DNA from: Mytilus edulis
Taxonomy: Eukaryota > Mollusca > Bivalvia > Mytilida > Mytilidae
Assembly: GCF_963676685.1 (NCBI RefSeq)
Contig: NC_092357.1
Coordinates: 21,046,647 to 21,110,646 of the forward strand
Direction of reading: 5' to 3'
DNA: 64,000 nt
Below are positions 12,523 through 23,674 of the stretch, piece after piece (within the stretch, counting starts at the first letter, position 1; every line of letters starts with the position of its first letter). Under the pieces are notes generated by a model. It had not been told where the DNA came from. It saw only the letters and a program-made list of their open reading frames with translations, and searched no databases. The position numbers and the translations under genes were made by a program.

Positions 12523-13244
12523 TAATTAAAACATGATAAAATAAGCCTATTTATATTGCTGTTTTTTTCTCCATTTATCATGTTTATAACTTCTTTTTTT
12601 TATTTTGTGTATTTATAGGTCAGATATCTTGGTTTTTATGATCATCGTCAGGTCCTACAAGTCTATACTGAAGAGGAAACTTATTTGTTAATACTTTTCT
12701 ACATAATGTGCTAATTGGATTAATTTATGTGAAATGAACTCAATTGTGTGTTTTTCTGGAAAAAGAAATAGAAAAAATTCTACAAAATTGCTATAAACAA
12801 AATGGAGTACTATCAAAGATGCACAAGGACACAATGGTGTAAAATGTAACAACCTACATATTCACTGATGGATTATGGAGAAATTAAGAAAAAAAATAGT
12901 ATCTTTGTCATGTTTGTTGTAGAAATAAACAAATGCGTTATCCATTCATGTACATAATATTATGTACATGGCTCTCCATCATATCAAATATACAGAGAAG
13001 ATGTTTGAAGAACAAGTTGCCAAAATTTATTCAACCAATTGAAGGAAGATGTCTTGTGAATGGAATTATTTATGCACTGAACTGTTATGTAGGGGGTAGA
13101 ATAATTATACACAGCAGCTGAAACAGATGACAAGTTAATTTGACATGAAAAGTGTTTATTTTATATAATCTTTTGTATCAACATGATCAATAATTCAGTC
13201 TAGGAGAAAATATATTTATACTGTTTGTCAATGTTTGTACTGTT

Positions 13245-13482
13245 ATGAAATTTTTATAGAGGAAAAACATTTCCTTAAGGGAAATTTGATGTTCAGAAAT
13301 TTCCTTAGAGGAAATTTGAAGAACAATGATTTCCTTAGAGGAAATTTCCTCAAAGGAAAATTTGAAGCGGCAAATTTCCTCAAAAGAAAAAGAATTTCCT
13401 CAAAGGAAATAATTATGCAGCAAATTCCCTAAGGGAAATCTTTTTCCCTTGAGGAAAACTCTTTTTCCTCTGAGGAAATTGT
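13245..13482. repeat. Cluster of short palindromes, copy 1
   Basis: There are about nine hyphenated palindromes of 12-17 bp in 240 bp: TTTCCTTAAGGGAAA, TTTCCTTAGAGGAAA (twice), TTTCCTCAAAGGAAA (twice), TTTCCTCAAAAGAAA, TCCCTAAGGGA, TTCCCTTGAGGAAA and TTCCTCTGAGGAAA. The arms TTTCC/GGAAA are constant while the 4-6 bp centre varies. An exact second copy of the cluster lies at 15879-16116. Confidence 0.85.
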
Positions 13483-13679
13483 TGAAAAAAGGGGCATTAC
13501 TTTTTCAACAGTGGTGCTAGAGCCAAACATATTTAGGACAAATATCAGAGAAACCAATACTAATCAAGTTATCAACTTCATTTTGACTTAACTCCAAAAA
13601 TTAAGGTGACAACTTTTGCACTCAGCGGAATTGCAAACTTGTCCCGGATACTGTTAATATTCTTATACAAGACCTGTTT

Positions 13680-14320
13680 ATTTTCTCTTGCTTATGACCT
13701 TAGATATATTATTAATGCTGTATGTTTATGCTTATGACCTTAGATATATTATTGCTGTATGTTAATGCTTATGAAGTTAGATATATTATTGCTGCATGTT
13801 TATACTTTTGACCTTAGATACATTATTGCTGTATGTTGATTGTCACTTGCTTATGACCTTAGATATATTATTGCTGCATGTTTTTTTTTAAATGCTTATG
13901 ACCTTAGATACATTATTGCTGTATGTTGATTGTCACTTGCTTATGACCTTAGATATATTATTGCTGCATGTTTTTTTTTTAAATGCTTATGACCTTAGAT
14001 ACATTATTGCTGTATGTTGATTGTCACTTGCTTATGACCTTAGATATATTATTGCTGCATGTTTATGCTTATGACCTTAGATATACTACTGCTGTATGTT
14101 GATTGTCTTTTGCTTATGACCTTAGACATGTTAGATATACTATTGCTGTACGTTGATTGTCTTTTGCTTATGACCTTAGATATACAATGTATAATATTGC
14201 TGCATGTTTATGCTTATGACCTTAGATATATTATTGCTGTATGTTTATTGTCACTTGCTTATGACCTTAGATATATTATTCATGTTATTTGTGCAGGTTT
14301 ATTGACACTTGCTTAAGTTA
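13680..14320 (+). repeat. Minisatellite, 'cttatgaccttagatatatt' units
   Basis: There are about a dozen or more imperfect units of roughly 35-65 bp built on 'gcttatgaccttagatatat' and 'attgctgtatgtt', some with a 'gattgtcacttgc' or poly-T spacer. The open frame 14059-14316 follows the repeat and is not a gene. The contracted counterpart is at 16320-16725. Confidence 0.85.
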
Positions 14321-15878
14321 TTTTATTGCTGTTTGTTTAATTTTCTGTTTTTGTTTCACACATTTTACTTGATGGTGTTATCTCAGTGAAAGATGAAATA
14401 TTAAAACACAAGTGCCTTATTTGTTATACCAATTGTAATGTTTTGTCTTTTTGAAAATGATATTCTCAAATGTACATAACTTAAATTAAGAAGTGTTGAA
14501 ATTAAGTAAGGATATGGTATGTGATTGCCAATGAGACAACTAAAAACCAGAGATAAAGGTATTTTCAGCCAGTGACTGAACAGCCGTCAACAATGAGCAA
14601 GACCTATCAACATTTAAATGTCTGCATGAAAAAAACACAAAAACATTCAAATGGATAAACATAAGACACTGTGTGCAATGGTGTGAAAGCTATATATATG
14701 CAAAACTATATACTGAAAATTCAGAAATTATTGCTAGCAATTGTAAGTGCGATTTTTCTCAATTTCATCATTTTTTTGTGTGCAAAATTTAGAATAATCC
14801 TGTTTAGTTCATAAAAAATTTCAATATGCAAGTGTATATTATTGTGATTATAACCCTGTCACTATTTTCACAATAATAAAAACAGCAATAATTTCTGAAT
14901 TTATAGTAGTTAAATTTTTGACACATAGTGATTTACTTTCAATTCAGCATGCCTAGACAAAAATCGTAGAACACACAATTATATATTTCTACAATTAAGA
15001 TTCAAAGAAATACTTGTACCCATAATAACTTAGTCCGTTTTGTGAAATTGCTTCACTCATGCAATTAGAGGATTTTTTTATGTTTTCTTTTTAGTTATAT
15101 CACTTCCCATGTGAACAATTATTGTTCCCATGGGAAAACATATTGTTCCCAAGGGAAAAATTATTGTAGATAAAATAAGCCTATTTATATTGCTGTTTTT
15201 TTCTCCATTTATCATGTTTATAACTTCTTTTTTTTATTTTGTGTATTTATAGGTCAGATATCTTGGTTTTTATGATCATCGTCAGGTCCTACAAGTCTAT
15301 ACTGAAGAGGAAACTTATTTGTTAATACTTTTCTACATAATGTGCTAATTGGATTAATTTATGTGAAATGAACTCAATTGTGTGTTTTTCTGGAAAAAGA
15401 AATAGAAAAAATTCTACAAAATTGCTATAAACAAAATGGAGTACTATCAAAGATGCACAAGGACACAATGGTGTAAAATGTAACAACCTACATATTCACT
15501 GATGGATTATGGAGAAATTAAGAAAAAAAATAGTATCTTTGTCATGTTTGTTGTAGAAATAAACAAATGCGTTATCCATTCATGTACATAATATTATGTA
15601 CATGGCTCTCCATCATATCAAATATACAGAGAAGATGTTTGAAGAACAAGTTGCCAAAATTTATTCAACCAATTGAAGGAAGATGTCTTGTGAATGGAAT
15701 TATTTATGCACTGAACTGTTATGTAGGGGGTAGAATAATTATACACAGCAGCTGAAACAGATGACAAGTTAATTTGACATGAAAAGTGTTTATTTTATAT
15801 AATCTTTTGTATCAACATGATCAATAATTCAGTCTAGGAGAAAATATATTTATACTGTTTGTCAATGTTTGTACTGTT

Positions 15879-16116
15879 ATGAAATTTTTATAGAGGAAAA
15901 ACATTTCCTTAAGGGAAATTTGATGTTCAGAAATTTCCTTAGAGGAAATTTGAAGAACAATGATTTCCTTAGAGGAAATTTCCTCAAAGGAAAATTTGAA
16001 GCGGCAAATTTCCTCAAAAGAAAAAGAATTTCCTCAAAGGAAATAATTATGCAGCAAATTCCCTAAGGGAAATCTTTTTCCCTTGAGGAAAACTCTTTTT
16101 CCTCTGAGGAAATTGT
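15879..16116. repeat. Cluster of short palindromes, copy 2
   Basis: This is the duplicate of 13245-13482 at the 2634-bp offset, with the same order of palindromes. Confidence 0.85.
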
Positions 16117-16319
16117 TGAAAAAAGGGGCATTACTTTTTCAACAGTGGTGCTAGAGCCAAACATATTTAGGACAAATATCAGAGAAACCAATACTAATCA
16201 AGTTATCAACTTCATTTTGACTTAACTCCAAAAATTAAGGTGACAACTTTTGCACTCAGCGGAATTGCAAACTTGTCCCGGATACTGTTAATATTCTTAT
16301 ACAAGACCTGTTTATTTTC

Positions 16320-16725
16320 TCTTGCTTATGACCTTAGATATATTATTAATGCTGTATGTTTATGACCTTAGATATATTATTAATGCTGTATGTTTATGCT
16401 TATGACCTTAGATATATTATTGCTGTATGTTAATGCTTATGAAGTTAGATATATTATTGCTGCATGTTTATACTTTTGACCTTAGATACATTATTGCTGT
16501 ATGTTGATTGTCACTTGCTTATGACCTTAGATATATTATTGCTGCATGTTTTTTTTTAAATGCTTATGACCTTAGATACATTATTGCTGTATGTTGATTG
16601 TCACTTGCTTATGACCTTAGATATATTATTGCTGCATGTTTTTTTTTTAAATGCTTATGACCTTAGATACATTATTGCTGTATGTTGATTGTCACTTGCT
16701 TATGACCTTAGATATATTATTGGTC
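16320..16725 (+). repeat. Minisatellite, contracted second copy
   Basis: This has the same unit as 13680-14320 with fewer repeats. Unit-number difference between the copies shows the array is unstable. Confidence 0.85.
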
Positions 16726-16812
16726 TAAAAGTAATTTTTCCCATGGGAACTTCCAATGTTCCCATGGGAAATTCTAATATTCCCATGGGAATTATCAAAT
16801 TTCCCATGGGAA

Positions 16813-17357
16813 ATGTACTTTTAATCAGCTGCAGTGACAAGAGTGACAACAGTGACAAGTTGGGACATATGGCATTTTTTTAATTTTTCAATAATCTATC
16901 ACTGGGCAAATTTTTTTTTTGATATCTTGTAAACCGACAAAGTCAGATTTGCCGATACCGGAATGGCAAATTTGTCCCGCACAGTGTTTTTTATTTCTTC
17001 CGGTGTTACTGTATTTTCAGTTTTAATTATTCAAATTTCCGATTTTCGAGTTTGCGTTTAGCAGACTCGCATATGTAGTAGTCTAAAAAAAATGAACAAA
17101 TTCCGGACAAACATCGAGTGGCTGTATGATTATAAGCCGGTTGTTTTATGTCCAGTGGCAAATATTTCATACTTGTTTAACAATGGGGAAAAATTATGAA
17201 AAATCTAGATTAACAGGGCACTTAAATACAGAAATTAGAAAGTACAAAAACAAAATGTAACAGAAAACAAAAAAAAGGTAAAAAAATAGTGGTCAATTTA
17301 TCAAAGATTATATGAATGATGTAACCCCTTCCAGATCCTCTTTTATGTCATTTACAG
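16813..17357. other. Probable intron of the ShKT gene
   Basis: No coding signal seen. It ends in a good acceptor ('tttatgtcatttacag', AG at 17356-17357), so it should be the 3' part of an intron. I looked upstream for earlier exons, in particular an HExxHxxGxxH metalloprotease exon, and found none. Confidence 0.5.
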
Positions 17358-17534
17358 CCAGTTGTGGTAACAAGAAATGTCCTGGTAACGGATTCGTTGG
17401 TAAGGACTGTAAATGCTATTGTCCAGGAAATCCAGTTAAACTTTGTTCCGGTGGTGGTGGAGGCGGTGGAGGAGGAGGGGGAGGCGGCGGTGGTGGTGGC
17501 GGCGGAGGCGGCGGTGGAGGCGGTGGCGGTTCAA
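17358..17534 (+). CDS. Exon: six-Cys EGF-like unit plus 27-Gly linker
   Basis: The acceptor is at 17356-17357 and the donor is GTGAGT at 17535. The first two bases complete a codon begun in an upstream exon, and one base carries over to the next. The peptide runs from SCGNKK to VKLCS with six cysteines, including the core GFVGKDCKCYCPG, then 27 glycines encoded by mixed GGT/GGA/GGC/GGG codons (17450-17530). The Cys layout looks like the compact EGF-like segment behind astacin protease domains. The frame opening at 17312 with ATG lies in intron sequence and is unlikely to be the start. Confidence 0.8.
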
Positions 17535-18300
17535 GTGAGTTCCTTTTTTTACTTTTCTATTCTATCTGATTAAATGTTGTTGGTGAACATTTTGTCAGAA
17601 AAAAAAAAAGAAATGACAAATGAAAAAGTCAATTGAAAATCAATTTCACATGTTTGAATTGATTGCATAATAAAGATTCCTGAAACCCAAAACAAGAAAG
17701 GCGTTGCAGTTTTATATTGAAAATATGTCTTATATGTACCATGTATAGTATACATGTATATAATGTTAAAAATACACTATCATTAACACAGAAATTTTTC
17801 ATTAAAGAAAGAGAAACGAATTCTTATTTCCAGCATGTGATACATGTACGTATTCCAGACACGCTGTCGAGATTTACGCTTACTTTATAATTAAATTCAA
17901 AAGTGCACGTGAAAGACAGATGAACAAGCTTATACGACATGTATGTTGTTTTCCAAACTGTAAAATGTTTCAGTGACCAACAAGACAGAACCTATAGTAT
18001 ATATCATAAATGAATTTATTTACTTTTTTCCAACTTTTCTTCCAAAATTTGTAAGTTCTTAACATGTTTGTATATTGATAAATGAACGGATTAGATCCAG
18101 AAACCCAACAAAAAAAAAAGGAATGTGATGTTTCATTCTGTTTATAACAACCATTTTTAGCTTGCAAAGATGATAACACGAACTGTGATTACTGGCAGAA
18201 GCGAGGAGAATGTACAAAGAGCTCTAAATATATGTCAGTTAATTGTAAGAAATCTTGCAACAAGTGTGGTGGAGGAGGTGGCGGTGGTGGTGGCGGTGGT

Positions 18301-18332
<32 letters not shown>

Positions 18333-21300
18333 TGGAGGAGGTGGTACCGGAGGTAAGTACTCACCATACATTTCACATAGAATAATGAGAACCTTAATGA
18401 TGAACATCAACAAAAAAATAAATTGTTCAGTGTCAATTTTATTCTTATTTGTGATTTTTAAACCTCCATCAAAGCTATTTTTATAACTAAACGCGGGTTA
18501 TCTAGTGTGCACACCATTTTTTATGTTATTTCTTCATAGACTTAAAAAAATATTACTTACAGTCATTCCTTAAATGAACTCGATCTTTTTATTTATTATT
18601 TACTTATACTAATAACTTCTTATAGAAAGATGAGTTATAATTGTCACATAAAATGTTCTATATCATGATAGGCGGATCCAGGTGGGTCGGGGCGGGCCCA
18701 CCCTTTTATTTTATTTTACCAAATGGGGAAAATTCGGTTGCTTATAGAGGGAATCACTGATGTATGACTGGGGCGCCCCTCCCTTTTTTTTTTAGGTCAG
18801 TCAATGCCCCCCCTCTCGCATCTTATAAAAAGTTCTGGATCCGCCACTGTATATTATTGATTTAAGCTAAACAATATCAATTTAACCTAGTATTTAAATA
18901 AACTTGAACAGGATCATGCACAGATAAAAGTACCAGTTGTGCTTACTGGGCAAGGACAGGTGAATGCACGAAGAATCCGAATTATATGTTGACTAACTGT
19001 AAAAAATCTTGTAATAAATGTGGAGGAGGAGGAGGGAGTGGTGGTGGTGGTAGCGGAGGAGGAGGTTTGTACAAGATAAGGATTACAACACTGTCATCAT
19101 CATCATTTAATTTGATTTTGATTTTTTGTGTTTTAACGCCAAATTTAAGCACCGCTTTTGTGACATTTCGTGGCGGGTAGTTTTTATAGGTGGATGAAGC
19201 CGGAGTTGCCCGGAGAAAAGCACCAACCTTCGAATTTAATTTAATATGAAATTTTATGCTGTTGATACATGTATGTGAACTGGTTTTTTTTGTTTTTTTT
19301 ATTGAAAAAATTTAATATGTTTATGTGATGAATTGTGTGTGGGGGGGGGGGGGGGCGGGTAGGTTTGGGGCGTTTACTCTAAATTGTGGGAAGAAAGTTT
19401 GAGCTGGAGTATATTTTTGGGATAAGAATAAAGAAATCTTACAGACTGTCTTCCAATTTTTTTGTTTTTCGAAAATAAGATGGAATAATTGAAAAACACA
19501 GGGGACTATATCCGAATGAATATAAACCAATACTCTTTATTTCAGGATGTAAGGACAGTAATAATAATTGTGCGTCATGGGCCAGGAGGGGAGAATGTAG
19601 GAGAAACCCAGCTTATATGTTAAAGTACTGTAAGAAATCGTGTAACCAATGTGCAAGTAGTAGTGACACAGACACAACGGGTAAGACTATATGTCTGTAT
19701 TATAATTTATTACAAAATGTACTTTTTTGTCTTTTATGTCTGAATCTGACACAAATTTGAATGTTAACATCGGCCCAGTAATCAGAGCTTCTGTGTTGAC
19801 AAGAATTATCATTGATATGTCCGTAGGTATAAATGAAGAATGTGTTTTATTTCCATTAAATGGGCAGAAAAGTAGCATAGTACAATATAAAAATATATAT
19901 TTATGACAATAACAAGACAAGAACAACAAAAAAACAACAATAGTCTAGTATACATACAAAGAAAGGAAAACGCATTTTGAACATCATAATTAAAATACAC
20001 AATATATAAATATTTCCTCCTTCTCAGGTACTACCCAACATGAAAAAAGTCATAAAATAAATTGGCAATGTATAGGATATTTAACTTAACTATAAATAAA
20101 CCGTTAACTGTACAAATCTTGAATTTATCGAAATACTAAGGATTTTCTACCAAAATAATAAAATTGAGAATGGACTACCTTGACAAAACCTTTCGGAAGT
20201 GATGTGTCATCAGTGTCCTTAAAGTCATATCCGTCTAGCTGGTTATTTTTAAAAGTGTATCCACCACATATTTATGTTATTTCGAATAGACAGAAACATA
20301 TTTAAGTCATACCTTATAATTTGATTCTAAATTCCATCTGTTAAAAGTAAATTTTGCGAGAGAAAAAACGTTTGTGATAAAACTAAGAAAAATAAATGCC
20401 AAATTAAGGATTTATAACTACATGTACATTTTAAATAGCAAAGTTAAACTGTCATCACTGTACAAATGTACAAATATCTAAGTTTTTAGGAGACAAGGGA
20501 GGCTAAAAAAAGTTTTATTTCATATCTTCTGGAAAAAAGGATATCTTACGACTAACACACATCAAAAATGTATTGCCTCTTAAGTGAGCGTTCCTAATGT
20601 GTTCCATTCTATTGTAGCTCTCCATATGTTGAAATATTGTTAATCGAGTCAAAATCGGGAGTTATAGCAAATGAAGTGGTCTAAAACAATGTTGATCTTA
20701 TTTTCAGCACAATGTGAAGACCATAATAAGTATTGTCTATCTTGGGCCTCAACTGGTGAATGTACTAGAAATCCAGCATACATGTTAGAATCTTGTGCAA
20801 AATCCTGCAATGCTTGCGATAAAGTCTCACACGGTAAGGTCAAGCTTTCTCAATACATATCTGATTTAATCATGTTAGGATAAAAGAGAGCCGAAAGATA
20901 CTAAAGGATCATTCAAACTCATAATAATACACAAAACACAATATATAACACTAAAGACTGAGCAGCACAAACCCTACAGAGAACATGGGGTAATCTCCAG
21001 AAGGGTAAGCAGATTCTGCTCCTCCATATGGCACTCGTCGTGTTATTGATGCTCGTCTAATTCGGTAGGTCACATTCGGGAAAAAGGGTCGGGATTATAG
21101 TTACGACATTAGGAAAATATGCGCTGTCATCTGTAAAAGTGATTCCATAACGGTCAACAAATTCGTGATGGCGTGCATAAAATTTATTATAGGATGAATT
21201 TGTTTTAGAATGGCCCTGTTCAAGAAAAGAAGGACGAAAGATACCAAAGGAACAGTCAAACTCATAAATCTAAAACAAACTGACAACGCCATGGCTAAAA

Positions 21301-22063
21301 ATGAAAAAGACGAACAAACAACAGCACACATGACACAACATAGAAAACTAAAGAATAAACAACACGAACCAACTTGTCCAAAAATCAATAGATTGCAGAT
21401 TTTGTAATCTATTGCATATATTGTTGTAGGTCATTCAACATTTGGTACTTACATTTCAATATCGATGTTTTCCATTTTCCGTGTTTTGTCTCAATCAATG
21501 AAAAACATCTTCCTCATTTGATTTATTTTCGTAAATCTAACGGTCAGCATGACAAGTTGATTTGACTGATTTGTGAAGGAATTGGTGCCTCTATATCTCC
21601 GATATTGTAATGTTTTGATCTTTTGTCCTATCAATACAAACTCATGAAGAAGGAAACTTATTCCAGTAACTAACTGACATTTGACAACAATTGCTTGTTA
21701 AATTAATGTGGACAAATTTAAGATTGAAGTCGTAAAACTTCGGTCCGTGCTCGAGTACAAAAAGCATGCTCGAAAAATGAAATCCAGCATTTTGATTGGT
21801 TGATTTTGGAGCATGAATACAAAAAACTTACTCTAAATTTTAATGAGTTCAAGGCCTGACTGTACTTTATTTTTATTCTTTCTGTACATTGTTTCTAATT
21901 GAATAACTAATTTGCGATGGTTTAATCATTATTGTTATATTGTTCAGCTCCTGTTTGTCATGATTTGAATAACAGCTGTAATATCTGGGCCCAAACAGGC
22001 TACTGTGGTAGTTACGCTCCATATATGTCTACTAACTGTAAAATGTCATGTGGATTGTGTTGA
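17358..22063 (+). CDS. Secreted-type modular protein with five ShKT domains, 3' part of gene
   Basis: Six exons (17358-17534, 18161-18352, 18912-19064, 19546-19680, 20708-20833, 21948-22063) all join in phase 1 and together encode 299 residues to a TGA stop. The first exon holds a six-Cys unit and each later exon holds one complete ShKT domain with six cysteines in the spacing C-x(5)-C-xxW-x(4)-E/YC-...-YM-x(3)-C-x(3)-C-xx-C. Exons 1 and 2 end in 27 and 26 glycines, exon 3 in a G/S linker. ShKT domains are extracellular disulfide-bonded modules, common at the C terminus of secreted metalloproteases and in mollusc and cnidarian matrix or venom proteins. The missing 5' exons should supply the signal peptide and main domain. 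The first exon resembles the linker after astacin catalytic domains, but that is inference. No full toxin architecture is implied. Confidence 0.85.
18161..18352 (+). CDS. Exon: ShKT domain 1 plus 26-Gly linker
   Basis: The acceptor is 'ccatttttag' (ends 18160) and the donor is GTAAGT at 18353, phase 1 at both ends. The domain begins CKDDNTNCDYW, then RGECTKSSKYM, and ends NCKKSCNKC, with all six Cys present. It is followed by 26 glycines (18268-18345) and TGG. The antisense strand gives a long poly-Pro frame that is only a shadow. Confidence 0.88.
18668..18850. mobile_element. Short inverted-repeat element in ShKT intron
   Basis: It starts 'ggcggatccag' and ends 'ctggatccgcc', with G-rich and C-rich runs inside, about 180 bp. 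Related 'ggcggatccag' ends occur near 9493. A non-coding MITE-like insertion. Confidence 0.55.
18912..19064 (+). CDS. Exon: ShKT domain 2 plus natural G4S linker
   Basis: The acceptor is 'cttgaacag' (ends 18911). The donor is GTTTGT at 19065, which is weaker than the others but keeps phase 1. The domain runs SCTDKSTSCAYW, TGECTKNPNYM, NCKKSCNKC. It is followed by GGGGGSGGGGSGGGG, shorter and serine-punctuated compared with the two previous linkers. Confidence 0.85.
19090..19245 (+). repeat. Interspersed repeat, 'gttttaacgcc' family, truncated
   Basis: This carries 'tttttgtgttttaacgccaa', 'gcaccgcttttgtgacattt' and 'ggtggatgaagccggagttg'. A longer member with a tRNA-like head is at 58290-59115. 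Here the copy stops after 'caccaaccttcg'. Confidence 0.6.
19546..19680 (+). CDS. Exon: ShKT domain 3
   Basis: The acceptor is 'ctttatttcag' (ends 19545) and the donor is GTAAGA at 19681, phase 1. The domain runs GCKDSNNNCASW, RGECRRNPAYM, YCKKSCNQC, followed by a short Ser/Asp/Thr tail (ASSSDTDTT) instead of a Gly tract. Confidence 0.88.
20708..20833 (+). CDS. Exon: ShKT domain 4
   Basis: The acceptor is 'cttattttcag' (ends 20707) and the donor is GTAAGG at 20834, phase 1. The domain runs QCEDHNKYCLSW, TGECTRNPAYM, SCAKSCNAC, then DKVSH. All six cysteines are present. Confidence 0.88.
20885..21375 (+). repeat. Two copies of the 'agataccaaaggaacagtca' repeat in ShKT intron
   Basis: Copies lie near 20885-21080 and 21215-21375. 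Shared blocks are 'gaaagatacc', 'caaactcataaatctaaaac', 'gacaacgccatggctaaaaa', and a 'gggtaagcagattctgctcc' end. Further copies are at 23675-23885, 29172-29415, 37365-37530 (minus), 39345-39610 and 60020-60235 (minus). The lysine-rich open frames inside them are repeat artefacts. Confidence 0.7.
21948..22063 (+). CDS. Terminal exon: ShKT domain 5 and stop
   Basis: The acceptor is 'atattgttcag' (ends 21947). The domain runs VCHDLNNSCNIW, TGYCGSYAPYM, NCKMSCGLC, and TGA follows directly after the last cysteine (22061-22063). The third-Cys region has GYC instead of GEC. The protein therefore ends exactly at the domain border. Confidence 0.88.
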
Positions 22064-22784
22064 AAACGTACGTATTTTAAAATGTGTTATTTACATAAAG
22101 GTCTTCCTTGTTTGTATTCGTTAATTTTTTCTCTATCATTTATATTTTAGCTCCTCATTATTTTATATATTTTTTTTTAATCCATTTTTCTCAATTTTTT
22201 CGATTTTATGGCTAATTATTCGCTGTTTTATAACTCCCCATCTACACCATTTTACATTACATGATTTGTTTTTCTAAATCAAACTTTGATAATTATATCC
22301 GACAGTGATTATGTACTATGTTGTATTTGCCATGAGCATACAGTTTGTTACTGGCGTGATCTTCAAGGAGTTTGCACCAGATGAAAAGAAAATGAAAAGT
22401 GTTTACGTTTGAAAGTATCTAAATGATCCAAACTGAAGTCAAACACTTTTTAAAGTCACATGGGCTTGAAACGTTACTTTAATTACGTTATATTTTTGTT
22501 ATGAACGTCAAGTTTACTGATTGCAACTTGATCTAATAGTGCGCATACTCAATGTCGGTGAGTTCATTTAAAATTTCACTGCCTTTATATATGTCGTGCG
22601 TCTGAAGAGCTTTTCGGGTTTTGCCACCACCAGGAACGACCAAACCTAAATATTAGCTAGTCAAAGATGTATAAATATCTTAAAACGTAATGCGCTAAAT
22701 AACACAAACGGACATAAAGAGCCATTGGAATAACTTGCGCCGTATAATGTAAAATTATGGTAGTCACTATATTTTTTTTGAACT

Positions 22785-23165
22785 TCTCTTGAACTGAATT
22801 TTAATGTGCGTATTGTTATGCGTTTACTTTTCTACATTGGTTAGAGGTATAGGGGGAGGGTTGAGATCTCACAAACATGTTTAACCCCGCCGCATTTTTG
22901 CGCCTGTCCCAAGTCAGGAGCCTCTGGCCTTTGTTAGTCTTGTATTATTTTAATTTTAGTTTCTTGTGTACAATTTGGAAATTAGTATGGCGTTCATTAT
23001 CACTGGACTAGTATATATTTGTTCAGGGGCCAGCTGAAGGACGCCTCCGGGTGCGGGAATTTCTCGCTACATTGAAGACCTGTTGGTGACCCTCTGCTGT
23101 TGTTTTTTATTTGGTCGGGTTGTTGTCTCTTTGACACATTCCCCATTTCCATTCTCAATTTTATA
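22785..23165 (+). repeat. 'cctccgggtgcggg' repeat family, copy 2
   Basis: A full-looking copy: 'aacttctcttgaactgaatt' start, 'cgcctgtcccaagtcaggag' core, 'ggccagctgaaggacgcctc', and 'tttgacacattccccatttc' end. It matches 45350-45715 along its whole length. Confidence 0.75.
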
Positions 23166-23674
23166 TTGTATTGTTATCCGCTCTTCTGTATGATTTTTGT
23201 ATCTTTGACTTATTTTACATTTCAATTCTCAATTTTATTGTTACATTTCAATTCTCAATTTTCTGTTAAAAATATATTATTTGTTTCAATACTTAAACAA
23301 ACTCTTGTTTCTTTACAGGTTGTTTTCACCTTCTTGCATAAACATGAAGTTTACAACAAGAATGAGTTTAATATCACGATGTCGTCGAAAAACATTTTTT
23401 TTTAAATTCTAGTGTATTGAATCTATTGCTTATCTTTCAAATTGTGTCACTATTCATGTTTCATGACATACTTCGCATAATTGTGTATTCTCATTTTCAA
23501 TTCATAATCATGGTTTCAATTGTAATACATGTATCATTCAAATTAAAAGGCTGTATAATTCTGTACAACATTTGTCTGAGTTTTTTTTCTTTTCTGGCAA
23601 TTATACAAAAAAAAAGCAATCCACGTCAACCTTTTTCTTATTTATTTTTACGTTATTTTGCAAATAGCGAAAAA

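Larger units (their letters stand above)
12534..15167 (+). repeat. Tandem duplication, copy 1 (2634 bp)
   Basis: Beginning at 'gataaaataagcctatttat', this stretch is repeated from 15168 with a fixed offset of 2634 bp. Over at least 1.1 kb (12534 to about 13700) the two copies read as essentially identical, including short open frames at 12933-13121 and 13235-13432. Those frames have no recognised domain and I do not call them genes. The copy carries a palindrome cluster, a minisatellite and, at its right end (15104-15160), three 'ttcccaWgggaa'-type palindromes. Confidence 0.85.
15168..16812 (+). repeat. Tandem duplication, copy 2 (contracted)
   Basis: This second copy of 12534-15167 is shorter because the minisatellite section is contracted and about 0.8 kb following it is missing. 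It adds one extra 'gaccttagatatattattaa' unit near 16360. It ends at 16738-16812 in four TTCCCATGGGAA-type palindromes, the same motif class that closes copy 1. No gene seen. Confidence 0.8.

Noticed and set aside
12933-13432. Open frames at 12933-13121 and 13235-13432, repeated at 15567 and 15869
   Set aside because: Identity between copies reflects a recent DNA duplication, not protein selection. The second frame is a reading of the palindrome cluster.
13680-14320. Regular repeats that might suggest a CRISPR array
   Set aside because: Units are contiguous, imperfect and variable in length without unique spacers, and the genome is eukaryotic. A minisatellite.
17312-17357. ATG at 17312 as the start of the ShKT protein
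   Set aside because: It gives no signal peptide and a good acceptor follows at 17356-17357. Upstream exons are expected.
18189-18413. Poly-proline frame on the minus strand
   Set aside because: It is the antisense of the glycine-coding tract of a well-supported ShKT exon.
21210-21407. Lysine-rich frame, also on other strands near 37332 and 39327
   Set aside because: It recurs in every copy of the interspersed 20885 family with changing frame and stops. A repeat artefact.
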